From contig JAIWND010000003.1 of NCBI GenBank assembly GCA_025330725.1, forward strand, positions 248,001 to 312,000: a stretch of DNA of 64,000 bases, read 5' to 3'. Numbering within the stretch: position 1 is the first letter of the stretch; the number at the start of each line of letters is the position of its first letter. A model generated the notes under the pieces. The model was not told where the DNA came from and did not search any database. It was given only the letters and a program-made list of their open reading frames with translations. Below, one piece after another: positions 13,950 to 25,292 of this stretch. Position numbers and translations under genes: made by a program. This stretch comes from Chlamydoabsidia padenii. Taxonomy: Eukaryota; Mucoromycota; Mucoromycetes; Mucorales; Cunninghamellaceae.

Positions 13950-15349
13950 ATGGCTTCACTCAAAAATGTTATTGTTCTCGGTAATACACAAGTCTATTCT
14001 GCTTTTTGATAGGTTGACTAACATTCTGCTATTGATTAGGTGCTGGTGTTTCCGGTCTGACCACTGCCATTACTCTTTTACGACATGGTGCCAAACAGGT
14101 GACGGTAGTTGGAAAAGATATTCCTGGTGATATGTCTTCTCATTATGCCTCTCCCAAAGCTGGTGCTTCCATTATATCATTTGCTTCTGTTAATGACAAG
14201 CGTCTTCAAGGTAATCTTATATATATATATAAATGACCTGACCAACTTGGAACTAACATTCTTCTTGATTTATTAGACATCGATCGAGCCACTTTGCAGG
14301 AATTCCGTCGTTTGGCCATTCAAGAACCTGAATCTGGCGTCTCCTACTGTCCTGGTGTTCAATACTTTGAAGCTGACGATCCTCCTGGTGAAGATAGTTA
14401 TTGGGTCCGCCACTTATTCCAAGACGTAAGTTAAAAACAAAGGGAGGGGGGAAGATTACGAACAGTTACTAACATACGTCCACTTCATAGTATGAAAGAC
14501 TCGATCAAAGTGTGTTGCCTGATGGTGTAAAAGGTGGATACCGTTTTGTTACATGTAAGTTATGGAAAAAAGAAAAACTATTTTGACTCACTGGGGATAG
14601 TGCATATATGACTCAACTCCCGATTCATTTTTAAATATAGTCACCGCAAACGTGCCGCAGTACCTTGACTACTTGGTCAAGACATTGAAATCCTTGGGTG
14701 GCCATTTGGAACGAAACACATTCAACAGTCTTCAAAGTGCCATCGATCATTACCCAGCTGCTGATACATTGATCAATTGTACTGCTTTAGGTAGTTACGA
14801 TCTACAAGATGTACAGGATCATGCGATGTATCCTCTACGCGGCCAAACGGTGATTGTGCGGGCGCCTCATATCAAACATCAACTCTACAAGGATTTGGGC
14901 TATTACGATCAATTCTGCACTTACATTATTCCTCGGGGTGATGGTACTGTGGTTTTGGGTGGCACTATGGATCGTGGGAATAACAATACCGAACCAGAAC
15001 CAGAACTCACCAAGAAGATCTTGTCCAACTGCTATAACTTGCATCCGTATCTCACTCATTACAAAGGTCCCGAAGCATTTGATGTGGTGTCTGTTAACGT
15101 TGGGTTCCGTCCTGGACGTGAAGGTGGTATCCGATTGGAAAAGGAAACAAAATGTAAGTAAACAGGGATGAGGCACTGTAAATGATATATTCTGACCATT
15201 TTTCTTCTTTTACCTTAGATCGTACCAATGGTGATGCCGTTATTGTATGTCATAATTATGGTCATTCTTCTCACGGGTACCAATCCAGCTGGGGCTCAAG
15301 TAATAAGGTTATCCAATTACTGAAGGACAATAGACTCTCAAAATTATAA
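13950..15349 (+). CDS. peroxisomal D-amino-acid/D-aspartate oxidase
   Basis: FAD enzyme that deaminates D-amino acids with release of H2O2. The first exon ends in the Rossmann fold (MASLKNVIVLG) and the next completes GAGVSGLTTAITLL, the GxGxxG dinucleotide site. Other family blocks are SSHYASPKAGA, NCTALGS, PLRGQTVIVRAP and the C-terminal active-site region GFRPGREGGIRLE, then NYGHSSHGYQSSWGSS. The final three residues are SKL, a canonical PTS1, so the enzyme should be peroxisomal. Six introns of 50-100 nt. It sits divergent to SUB2. Substrate preference (neutral versus acidic D-amino acids) cannot be read with certainty. Confidence 0.88.
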
Positions 15350-15715
15350 TTTTAGTATAGAGTAGTATATTGGGTAGATGGTACTGTGATATGTAATAAA
15401 TAAAATCAACAATCTTTTTAAAGGATGGGCATAATATGTATCTATAGCTTTTGATGGTGTCATTCATAAAAGGGGAACTCGGTGTAAAGGTACTGTGTTG
15501 GAAAGATTATAATATAGTACAGTGTAGAATGATATATTGCAATATATTCATTTTACAACCATCAAATCGGGTATATCGCCGTTTGAATATTCTGATTTGA
15601 ATCGAAGATTTGCATGATCAATGATCATTTAGAACATTGTTTTGTTATTGAAAAAAAGAATGTAATTTTATTATGCAAATTTGAATACAATAACTAATTA
15701 AATATTATACTGTAT
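15350..15715. other. intergenic, AT-rich 3' flank
   Basis: AT-rich sequence with AATAAA near 15395. No gene or structured element seen. Confidence 0.4.
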
Positions 15716-15836
15716 CTATTCTATTTTGTCCAGTGCTTGTTCCAATATTGCCAAGATCTCCATGTGTTGCGATATAGTGTTAGTCATTCCATAGAAGAAA
15801 GGGAGATGGTTCCTATAAAAGTAGATCACCGTATAT

Positions 15837-15908
<72 letters not shown>

Positions 15909-15985
15909 TTCGTCCCGTTCAATCACCAATAACGAATAGCAGTATCCCATTTACTTGTGATTGCACCTTCCACCAATGTTTCCAT
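15716..15985 (-). CDS. small two-exon frame, unidentified (about 52 aa)
   Basis: Reading the minus strand, METLVEGAITSKWDTAIRYW is followed by a donor (GTGATT), an intron holding a 67-nt A-run on this strand, and an acceptor TTATAG. The frame then continues as NHLPFFYG, later HMEILAILEQALDKIE, and stops at 15716. The split codon is restored across the junction, which supports a real intron. The frame is also open upstream of the Met (HPGWLELVILR) but meets a TGA before the preceding acceptor. The segment is therefore either a separate tiny gene or a frame-shifted last part of the EI24-like gene. No family recognised. Confidence 0.3.
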
Positions 15986-15987
15986 CC

Positions 15988-17239
15988 TCAGTATAACAAG
16001 TTCCAACCAACCAGGATGTCAACCTGTATAAAACAAAAAAGAGTTATTTTTATTGATATTGTAAAGCTACCGAGTTATTAGACTATCTATACAAGTTTCC
16101 CTACCGTGTCCTTTTTATTTTGATCCATAAGACGATCAAAAAACCGCGTGTGACCAATTCGGAGAAGAGAGAAAGCAGCCCTATTTAACGCCCTGAGACC
16201 AACAAATACAGGTAATCTTGGTGGTGCAGTATTACCTACACTGGGTGTCATTGTCGCTATACTGGCAAGAATCACAAACTAGATATGTATATATATATAA
16301 ATAAAGTCAAAATTTTGGTAGATGATTCTAGTATGTGTTTGACTTACAGAAGGGAAACCGAGAGCAAACATGGCACCAGCCCGTAAAGTGGACAAGAAGA
16401 AGGTGAGTAGTGTCAAAGGAAGACCAAAGCCAAGAAAGTATGGCCAATGTTGTTCAACAAATGATAATCTATGTTCTTGAGTCCATCCAAGTTCGATCCA
16501 TTTGTACCTTTTTTTTTTTTTTTTTAGAAAAAAAAGAATTATCATTCAACAAACAAATGACACATAAAATGTTCACCCCCCCCTCCCCACGGAAACTTAC
16601 TCGAAACAGTAGTAGGCCATAATAATACTATTGATAGGAAATCCAATAATGTGTCCAATATAAGGTATGAGGCGTATTAGGCTGACGATCAAAGCACAGT
16701 TTCCATAAAATATGATCAAGTAGATGGAGGAGGATAGTGAGGGCCATGGTGAATTAGTAGTACGATTGTTATTGTTGTATTCAGGTGTATAATAGGTAGG
16801 ACGACTTGTCGTAAATCGAATCGTTTCTTTGGCTATCTTGTCAAAAAAGATACTGTTGATATAGAGAGATACCATATACAGAGGATAACCTGTGAGAGTC
16901 TATTGATCAATATTAGTAAAGCGTGTGTGTTTCTTTTTCGTATGTGTTCATGACTTACAATATAAGACCAACCCCATATACTATGACTAGTATCAGTAAA
17001 TAGCATCGTCAAAAGAAGCCAGCTTCCTGTCCAAAGAATACCATTGAGGAATACAACTTTTAAAAGTGCCCATTTAATGGTCGTGGACCTACGCGTGAAT
17101 AAAACAACAAGGTTAGCAAATGTATACTAGACGAGCTCTTTTTATAATGGGGTTACCTTGATAGAAGATAGGCCATTCTTTTGAAATCCAACGAGCTATT
17201 CAAGCCATCAAGGAAAGAGAGAATACTAGGAGATGTCAT
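15988..17239 (-). CDS. EI24/CysZ-like multipass ER membrane protein
   Basis: Homologue of EI24, an ER membrane protein tied to autophagy and ER contact functions in animals. The start MTSPSILSFLDGLNSSLDFK is followed by about six hydrophobic segments over several exons. The family block YKWIELGWTQEHRLSFVEQ, then WPYFLGFGLPLTLLTFF and MFALGFPSF, is well conserved with EI24 (Y.W...G....R...IE..WPYF.GFG.PL). A His/Arg-rich helix, LLRIGHTRFFDRLM, ends the protein. After the last certain exon the donor GTAGGG joins to an exon reading VDILVGWNLLY and a stop at 15988. If that intron is not removed, the stop is at 16087. A TATA box and a CDE/CHR-like motif lie just upstream. Confidence 0.7.
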
Positions 17240-17304
17240 AAAGGGAAAAAGTAAGTAAGAAAGAGAGAGAGAAAGAAAACGTGTGAGTTGATGATAAATG
17301 ACAG

Positions 17305-17318
17305 ATTCAAATTCCGGC
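17305..17318 (-). promoter_or_regulatory. CDE/CHR-like motif, ATTCAAATTCCGGC
   Basis: Lies 66 bp upstream of the EI24-like start codon and immediately downstream of its TATA box. Confidence 0.5.
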
Positions 17319-17320
17319 TT

Positions 17321-17330
17321 TTTTATAAAT
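17321..17330 (-). promoter_or_regulatory. TATA box of the EI24-like gene
   Basis: ATTTATAAAA on the minus strand, about 82 bp before the ATG. Confidence 0.45.
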
Positions 17331-17887
17331 GTTCAACGAAATCAATTTTTCTCCACTCTCTTTTCTCTCTCTCAGAATTACAAAACACCACGTCAGTAAT
17401 AACCACCCACATGCAAGACCATAATGAAGTTTTATAATCTTACACACCAACTTTAAAATATGGGGAAGGCAGTAAAACTCTATCCCTTTCTTGGTGCTAA
17501 CAGTACAGGTGACAGCAACTATACCAACGAACACCCTGGCCTTCATGTCCAAAACACAACAACACTTCTAACGACTTGGTAGTTTCAAACAGGGGATTAA
17601 TATAGAAAACAAGGTAAAGTATAAAGTGGTAAGTAATTAACCAACGTAGCTCACCATTTATTGATCCGTCTTTTTGATAATGCCTCTGATATGCGACAAT
17701 GGTATTTACTCTGAAACGATGCACTCAAGACCACCTACCATTTCACCAAATCAACACACACATACCATGAATTGGTCACAGATAATGAATACAAGATGGC
17801 AACATTTTTATTGCTCCCATAAGGGAATTTCTGGATACTGCTGGTATGGAAAGGTCAATGGGTCCGGGTTTGGATGCACTCTAGGTG

Positions 17888-17919
<32 letters not shown>

Positions 17920-18575
17920 ATAATGAACTGGATATTGATTGTGATAACTTCCCTTACTAATAATGTTATATCGATTATTATCTAGGATGCAGATCGAATA
18001 CACTCTCCAACAAATCGGACACGCGGCAAAGGAATAGCATAGGGCATAAATACATATAGAAATAGAAATTTCACTATCCCCCCTTACTTGATACTGATAA
18101 AAAAATAAAATAACTGTTTTTACAATGATATAATGGTTTTGACTAATTCTTTGGATAAAGGACCAAAAAAGAAGGAGGAGGGATCACAAAGTGCTCAAAG
18201 GCGTCCTTATACAACTTTTGATCACACTTTACTATCCTATATTATTAACCTCCCTCCTTTTTATCAATAAAATGCTATCAGTAAATACAACGTCTTATAA
18301 CCAAGGTATCATTATCAAAACACAATGGACCAGCGTCTTTTGTCAAACTCCGGTCGATCGGCATTTGAATCTCACCACGCGATCTGCATAAATAAATTCA
18401 GTGCCCCCCCACAACACAACACCCATCTCTTTTTATAACATCATCCCATAAAATAAAATAAAAAAAGACATCAAAGTAGTGCTTTAAACATTTTTTTATT
18501 ATCGTTTTTAACAAAAAGCTATAGTATATCTAGTAGTCATATGTTAAGATGGGAAGATGGGGTTAGGATAGATTA
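17331..18575. other. gene-poor stretch
   Basis: AT-rich sequence with scattered short frames and an A-run at about 17888-17917. I could not assemble a multi-exon gene on either strand. Confidence 0.35.
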
Positions 18576-18840
18576 TTATAAACTAAAGGCGACATTAGTA
18601 ACCCAAGATCTAAAGTGATAAACCATCGTCATGTTGAGCGTATCAAGGTACTTGATTGTTCATGCTATTCCATTGCTGTATTTTAATAACACCCATTACC
18701 AAATTCCATCGTAAACGATTCATGCTAAACAAAAACAAAACAAAACAAAAGTCAATCAGTCCAATCGTTTCATTTCCATATCGTGTCTCGATTATTACCT
18801 GTAACCATATGTTATCAGGGAGAGAAGAGTTGATACGATG
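18576..18840 (-). other. coding-like exon remnants, unidentified
   Basis: On the minus strand an exon reading NSIPIVSTLLSLITYGY is followed by an intron (GTAATA..TTTAG at about 18726-18798). The restored frame is SMNRLRWNLVMGVIKIQQWN, later NNQVP, then TGA. The next frame, starting at once, reads DTLNMTMVYHFRSWVTNVAF and stops at 18576. Reading the two as one protein needs a frameshift. I recognise no family. Confidence 0.25.
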
Positions 18841-19009
18841 GGGATACTATTTTGCCGTCAAAAAAAAAGGGGGGGGTTGAATCTAGTGTATAATGTTAGT
18901 GATCATTTTTGGTTTCTTTACAATTTTAAAGTTTCGAGTGATCGAGATATCCAGAACCCACCAAAGCACCTTACAGGAAGACACATATAAGCAACATTTA
19001 TATACCTTG

Positions 19010-19163
19010 TTATGATGTTATCCCATCATGTGTCCAGATAGTTTGAGGGGTAGATGAGTAATGATTCCTTGGTAAGAGGTCTTGTTGTTTAGCCAAAGTA
19101 TTGTGTATTGATTCCATCCAGGTTGATAGTGTTGAAGCATTTCGTCCAGGTCCTAGGGATGAT
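19010..19163 (-). CDS. 3' exon of an unidentified minus-strand gene
   Basis: After an acceptor (CCCTAG at about 19158-19163) the frame reads GPGRNASTLSTWMESIHNTL, then AKQQDLLPRNHYSS and PQTIWTHDGITS, and ends at TAA 19010-19012. Codon use is plausible and an AACTA branch-like site precedes the acceptor. The 5' exon is not settled. MWARFDTGKKTWSL around 19270-19315 is a candidate but its splice would have to skip a poly-T run. No family recognised. Confidence 0.3.
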
Positions 19164-19702
19164 AACAACCAAAGTGGCTGCCTTAACTAGAATCAAAAAC
19201 CTTTCCGTGAGATAACACCGTGATCCAAATCATATAGTGAGCAACCAACAAAACAAAAAAAAAAAAGAGGGACCAGGTTTTCTTTCCAGTGTCGAACCTC
19301 GCCCACATTCCCGACCTGATATGATAGATATTTTAGGTAACAGTAGAGTGGAAGAGTGACAGTATTGTGCTTATTGGTGTAATGATCAAGTAGTATGTAG
19401 TGCCAAGGGATGTATTATCTGCTGTGTTGCTGTTATTGTTGATAGTCTAGAGTGCACATTACGCAAGTAGGCTGAAACTACGTTGGGCTGTTAAGGATGT
19501 AATTGTTGATAATGTTGCAAGTTGACATCATATCAATTTGTGTATGGTACGATAACGATGATTGGTGATTATAGAGTAGTAAGAATAATGAAAAAAAAAG
19601 GGAAAAGAAAAGAACAGGGGAAATGATTCCTCCCACCCTTTTGAGAGCAAAATATCGGGATTTTAATTTTATTTCCAGACATGAAATAAACGAACAAGGT
19701 TC
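19164..19702. other. probable leader or promoter of the unidentified minus-strand gene
   Basis: Contains a TCGGGATTTTAAT variant of the promoter motif at 19655-19667 and an A-run at 19256-19266. No complete gene seen. Confidence 0.35.
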
Positions 19703-20494
19703 TTAAATAACAAAAATACTATTCTCATCCAATTCGGGAAAGCCAGTAACTTCATTTTCTCCATCGTCGTAAGGGAATTCATGTGAGTGTCTAAATTACA
19801 AAATGGGTTAGTTGATGACTAGGTATGGTAACCATACACTTACAAAGAAACCCCGGAATTGCGGTGGAATAAATAAAATCCCTCCCCAACTCTCCAGAAC
19901 TACAGAAAAAAAAAAAAAAAAGAGGGTCAACTCCGATTATCTAGTTACAGTTTGAACCTTACATTATCTTGGGTGTCTTCAGAGGCCCTGGCCACTGTCC
20001 ATACATCATTCATGTCCTTTTCAGCAAAACATGACACTTCTTGTTGCGCAGTACAAAGACTTTCCACACCAGGGCTTGAGTGCAAACGATAATCAGGGAA
20101 ATTCAAAGGTCTGAGAAGAAGTTCATCATCCCATCCCACTTCATAGCCTAATTGTTCATTAGAGCCTGAGATATGAAGGACTTGCCAAGTGCTGATATTG
20201 GACTCGGAGGCAAATACACGTTGTTGACCACTACCACCATCATAGGTTTCATCATCTGTACTTACATATCGCCCAGTCGGAACATGTCTCAATTGAACAT
20301 GATCCCTACATACAATGTGAATGAGCTTACATATATAAAAAAGAAAGTGGAAAGGTACTTACCCGTATCGAATGATTCCATCTTCCCGAGGAAAACTACC
20401 TTCGTAAACTTGTTCTTCACAGTCGCCTATCATTGGATGATCATGATCAGTTTCAATCCAGGGGTAATACGTTAGGGATGTAGTCCTTACTCAT
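19703..20494 (-). CDS. small MIR-domain protein without signal peptide
   Basis: About 180 residues, nearly all MIR repeat (the beta-trefoil found in SDF2, protein O-mannosyltransferases and IP3 receptors). The first coding exon is only ATGA. It joins to a frame reading SDCEEQVYEGSFPREDGI, then DHVQLRHVPTGRYVSTDD, the classic MIR start. Later blocks are LNFPDYRLHSS, EVSCFAEKDMNDVW and FWRVGEGFYLFHRNSGVSL, then HSHEFPYDDGENEV, giving roughly three MIR motifs. The protein ends ENSIFVI. There is no hydrophobic leader, transmembrane segment or mannosyltransferase domain, so it is not a PMT and, unlike SDF2, appears cytosolic. The start choice rests on the ATGA|GTAAGG donor at 20491-20494. Confidence 0.65.
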
Positions 20495-21088
20495 TATTTG
20501 TCTTTGTTCAAGTGGAAGGTAAAAAAAGAGTAGCAAACTTGAGTCTTTTATAGTGTCATGATCAAAAGTATTTATAGAATATACTCGGGATGGCGTTCCG
20601 AACAACATTTGAGAAGAATGTACGGAAGGGTAACCGTAATAGTGGTTCCCTCTTCCGATCATCCGCTGGGTTTTAATACATTTATGCAGAAAACCGGGTT
20701 TATACTCCGACAAAACAGGGTTTGACGATGATGTAATACGGGAACTGTAACACTACAAGCTTTACTAGATTCTTTAAGCTACGCATACATTAGCATTGAT
20801 ATATGACAGGTCAATGAGGAAGATTATTTGCTTGCATAAAAAAAGTCTTTGTATTGGGATTTAAAATTCGAAGTGGGCGAGGGACACGATGTTCACTTTA
20901 TTAAACTATAAAAGTTAAAGAGTAGAGGGTAAAGAGAGACTAGTTTAAGATATAAGATATAAGAAGCACCGCAACCCATAGTCACAGATTGTTCCTAGTA
21001 GCAGTAGGACTCTTATGATTCGATATAACTTGTTCTTTATTAAATTAAAATGTAATAATAATAATAAAAAAAATCTACCTATAAAATA
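20495..21088. other. intergenic region upstream of the MIR gene
   Basis: Holds a weak motif variant, TTGGGATTTAAAATT, at about 20854-20868. No gene seen. Confidence 0.35.
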
Positions 21089-22615
21089 TTAAGCCTTGGA
21101 AGGAGCCAAACCGATCCTAGCCTGTTTAAAGTCGTAAACAGAGTAATAGTTACGTAAAAAGGTGTCGCCCATGATGACCAAGTTGGAGTTTGCTTCAGCC
21201 ACACCAGAGTAACAAAGGGAAGGATCGTCAGGTGAGGAGCGTTCGCGGATCATGTCAACAATACGCACCGGAAAGTCCATACCACCCAAATTAAATGTGA
21301 CAACCTGATTACCATTGGCGGGTTTACAAGGTACTATCCATCCGTACATTGTGTCGTAGTTTGCACCAGGAATAGCATCATGGAAGGCTTTGGAGAGTGC
21401 AGGAGTAAGAACGGTGAGAGTGGTACCAGTATCGATGATCGCCTGTACTTTGGTGGTTGGTATACTTTGGTCTCCAATTTCGATGCCGCCAAAGTCAACT
21501 TGCCAATACTTTTTTTGTGTTACTGGGATATATTTCACGTTGCCAGTATAGTGATCAGGATTCACTCCACCAAAGACCTAGGGTAAACAAAATCAGTTCA
21601 AGTTCAACATGAGAGTAAGTCCCCCTCTTTTTTTTTTTTTTTTAATAGTTCACTTACTGCTTCACCTTTACCCCCAGCATCACCAATATGACCCAAGAAG
21701 ACACCTACCACCGGTTCAGCAATTGCTCCTGCTTCGTATAATCGTTCCACCACCGATTGAGTTTCACCAGTATAAGACAGAGAAGGGAAAGCCAGGCCAA
21801 TGATACCATCCATATATCGATCATTAACAAAGTCAGGTGAAAGTGCATTAGCTAAACCGATCGTTTGGTTGGCCACAGAGACATCACCTATTTTAATCGT
21901 ATCCCCGGCAGTCACCTATTATAAAGACAATATTAGTTAACCAGTTCCATGTTTGTTTGTTTTATTAATTACCCCACGAACACCGGATCCATCTCCATAA
22001 CGTAAAGACCAGGTCTCATTGATGGGCAGGAAGGATGAAGATTGTTTGGGGTTAAAGATGTTATGCCCCAGGCAAGTTTCACAAGGTTCGGCTGGAATCC
22101 AGATATCAGCACTACCCGTGTCCAAGTTCATCTTGAAGTATTGAGGAGGTGAACCTACACCAATGGTTCCAAGATACTACAAATAATCGCATGGTAGTTG
22201 ATTGTAAAAGGAAGAAGAAGAACGATGGAAAGACTTAGTTTCACCCCGTTTTTTAAAACATTGAAATCCCGATCGCTCTCTCTTTTTTTTTTTTTTTCCG
22301 GAGGGAATGTCTTCTTACCTCTACATCAACAAACACACTATCCAAATCAACTATTGAAGCAGAACCCAGATCTTTATTTTCATCTTCCATTCCGTACTTG
22401 GATAGTATAGAATTGATTCTTGCTGGCGTATTCCAGATTTTCCCTGTTTTCTTTTCCAGCTCCATCCTAAGGAAAAGAATAAAGTATGAGTGACCAAAAA
22501 CACGAAATAGCGGGATTTGAACACTTTACTTGAAATGCCGCCCAGGTGGAGATTCTGCATTAATTGCTAATACAAAGATACTTGCTATAGCAAAAAGTGA
22601 ACTAGTAATCTGCAT
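21089..22615 (-). CDS. secreted aspartic protease (rhizopuspepsin-like), copy 1
   Basis: Pepsin-family A1 endopeptidase, made as a secreted proenzyme. The N-terminus MQITSSLFAIASIFVLAINA is a signal peptide. A propeptide follows (RINSILSKYG.., DSVFVDVEV). The mature enzyme begins near YLGTIGVGSPPQYFKMNLDT and carries both catalytic motifs, DTGSADIW and DTGTTLTVL, the flap region LRYGDGSGVRG and the C-terminal LVIMGDTFLRNYYSVYDF, ending GLAPSKA. Four introns at positions shared with copy 2. A TATAAAG box lies 75 bp upstream. This enzyme and its neighbour are a head-to-tail duplicate pair. Confidence 0.9.
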
Positions 22616-22689
22616 GTTGTTTATGTATATAAGTCGATGGACATAAAAGAAAAAGAAAGAAAGGTAGTAACAAAAGTAAAGATGATTCT

Positions 22690-22696
22690 CTTTATA
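22690..22696 (-). promoter_or_regulatory. TATA box of aspartic protease copy 1
   Basis: TATAAAG on the minus strand within GAGTATAAAGAG, 75-81 bp upstream of the ATG. Confidence 0.5.
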
Positions 22697-23028
22697 CTCG
22701 CCCAAACATTCCTATCATTTTGGGCCCGAGGTGAAAACCGATTTGTATTCTCCTTTGTATGCACCATGATCAACTTCCAAAGTCTCTCTTTAGAAACAGC
22801 ATATGGTAATTATATACGGGCATGTCGCTGAAACAGGATCGACCATTGGAAAAAGACACTTTCCTATAATGACCATTCTAATCACCGTGATCCTTTATTT
22901 TCCAATAGTAAAGTCGTCGGTTCTTCTTTTCTCCGACTAGTCGTATTTATAAATAAGCATTATTTTATTGTTAATTGTTAAAAAGAATGGAGTGAGGGGA
23001 TAGAGGACTAACTAAAAAGTATTAATTT

Positions 23029-24556
23029 CTATTGTTTTGAAGGAGCAAGACCAACCTTTGCCTTATTGTAATCATAAACAGAGTAAAAGTTTCGCAAGAA
23101 GGTTTCGCCCAGGATGACCAGACCAGAATCGGAGGCACCCAAGCCAGTAATACAATACGACGGATCTTCAGGAAGGTATCTATCCCGGATCAATGTCGTT
23201 ACAGGCACAGCAAAGTCCTTGCCACCCAATTTAAAGGTTATAGTAGAATTAGATTCTGATTGGCAAGGGAAGAACCAACCAACAGAGGAGACAAACCGGC
23301 CATCAGGTATGGTGTCATGAATGGCATCCACTAAAGAAGTAGGTAGGATAGTCAATGTAGTTCCGGTATCAACCATGGCTTGATTTGTACGGAAATCTCG
23401 GTGTAGGGTACCATCAATGTCTATCCCATCAAAGTCCACTTTCCAGTATTTCTTTTCCGTCACATCGATATATTGGAGTTCACCATCAAAGTGTTCCTTG
23501 TTGATTCCACCAAAGGTCTACCGAAGAAAAAAAAAAAAAGTGATGAATTGTCTTTTCTTTTTTTTTCTTTTTTTTCTTCTTCTATATAATACCTACCGCT
23601 TCCCCTTTACCACCATCTTGAGTGCGACCCAAATAAATGCCCACCACGGGTTCATCGATTTCCATGTTATAAAACATATCCATGATGATCGAGTTACGTT
23701 GGCGAGTCAGAGACAAGGAAGGAAAGCCTAAACCAAAAATACCATCCATGTATTCATTTCTTGCAAATGATGGTGATTCCAATGTTGCCACACCAATGGT
23801 TTGATTTGCATGAGAGAGGTCACCTATGTGTAATGTATCTTTTCCGACCATCTACATAGATAAAGAGTGAGATCAAGTAATTGGTTTGTTTTTTATAAGC
23901 CTACTTACACCACCAACATAGGATCCATCAAAATACGACAAGCTCCATGTTCTAAACAAGGGAGTATAGCTAGACGAGCTATAGGAGTTGTAAAGAGGAT
24001 GACTGCCACATGTTTTACATGCGGAGGATGGGAACCAGATATCTGAACTACCAGTATCTAATACCATATCAAAGTTTTTGGGAGGGGTACCTACACCGAT
24101 AGTTCCAACATACTAGAATTGAAGAGGGGGAAAAAAAAAAAAAAAAAAAAAAGGAAAGAAAAAGAAAAAAAAAAGTGGAGCACCCCAATTTATCCATTTC
24201 AAAAAAATAAATTAATGCGGCGCTTGAAAGTTGACAATGCAAAAAGGTCTTACCTCAACATCTACATAGATACTCTCAAGCTCAACTTGGGCTGTAGTTT
24301 CTTTCAAAAGAGACTCATCTATCACACCATATTTACTCAAAATAGAGTTGATTCGTGATGGGACATTAGCTGCTTGAACTTCACGCTTTTTCAATTCCAT
24401 TCTATCCAAAAAAAAAAAAAGAGATGTCAGGGGTATAGTGAAAAAATCAATCTTCTTTCCTACATACTTGAAATTGCGCTCCTTGGTCCCATCTGATTGG
24501 GCAGTCGTGGCCAAGAGAAAGCTACTGGAAATTAGAAAAAGAGAAGAGGCACGCAT
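23029..24556 (-). CDS. secreted aspartic protease (rhizopuspepsin-like), copy 2
   Basis: Paralogue of the downstream neighbour, same strand, same exon pattern. Signal peptide MRASSLFLISSSFLLATTA, then a propeptide with SRINSILSKYGVID and SIYVDVEV. The mature part has YVGTIGVGTPPKNFDMVLDT, catalytic DTGSSDIW and DTGTTLTIL, the flap LSYFDGSYVGG and LVILGETFLRNFYSVYDYN, ending GLAPSKQ. In copy 1 the first active-site loop is DTGSADIW and here DTGSSDIW. The flap residue before DGS is G in copy 1 and F here, so substrate specificity has probably diverged. A Met 16 codons upstream is in frame, but a TATAAATT box at 24608-24615 makes the internal Met the better start. Confidence 0.9.
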
Positions 24557-25292
24557 CAAGAGGAGGATGTGGTAAAGAAGAAGAAAAAAAAAAGGTTGGT
24601 TCAATCAAATTTATAAGAAATTTCTATTCTTTAAGAATGGAAAAGATAGAATGTGAGCAAACATACCTGATCGATATTCTAAATGAAACCAAGTATTGAT
24701 CACAAGTAGTGTCCTATTTGTCATATTTCTTTTATAAGGAACCCTTTCCTAGTTTACATAAGCATTCCATTTATCATGTCATGTCATACCATATTCATTT
24801 ATTTATTTTAAGGACAAAGTTTACATAGTATAAGAATCTACACTGAAGGGGGGGATCTATTCTATTGTGTATAGAGATTCCACGAGTGTTTAATTGTCGC
24901 CTTGTTTAAAGCCATCCATTTCATTGTTAACATAGCGTGTACCAGTCTATTTTTTTTTTAAACAAAAGGAGTAAGATTAGTGAAGGACAAGTACACCATG
25001 ATGCTTACCTTGTAGATCTATTATTGTGTGCCAGATTTCCTTCATTCCGTTTGACTTGAGAGATTATTGGAGTCTACAATTCAAAAAGGATTAATTCATA
25101 ATAGTGCGCGTTGTATTGCCAATTTACCTAAAGATAATTGTTACGACTTGATCGTTTGCTGTTCATTGTGGTAAAGTTGGAAAGAAAGTGCAAAAAAGAG
25201 ACAAAATCGGGCGAACGGAGGATTTAAAGCTTTAGCCATATTTCAAAACCCGATAGACCAATCATCATACTTTGTACTTTTATCTTTATTTA
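24557..25292. other. intergenic with a spliced, apparently non-coding minus-strand unit
   Basis: Between about 24890 and 25170 the minus strand shows well-formed donor/branch/acceptor sets: GTAAAT..TTGTAG at about 25076-25135, and GTAAGC..CTAATC..AATAG at about 24950-25014. The first exon gives MNSKRSSRNNYL and then a stop at the exon edge. The other frames give only peptides of about 18 residues. It may be a spliced non-coding RNA or a micropeptide gene. A TTTCAAAACCCGAT motif lies at 25240-25254, upstream of this unit. Confidence 0.35.
24608..24615 (-). promoter_or_regulatory. TATA box of aspartic protease copy 2
   Basis: TATAAATT on the minus strand, about 55 bp before the chosen ATG. Confidence 0.45.

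Noticed and set aside
22508..22520. perfect motif copy GCGGGATTTGAAC
   Set aside because: It lies in the first intron of the aspartic protease, not in a promoter; I left it out of the promoter set, though an intronic regulatory role is possible.
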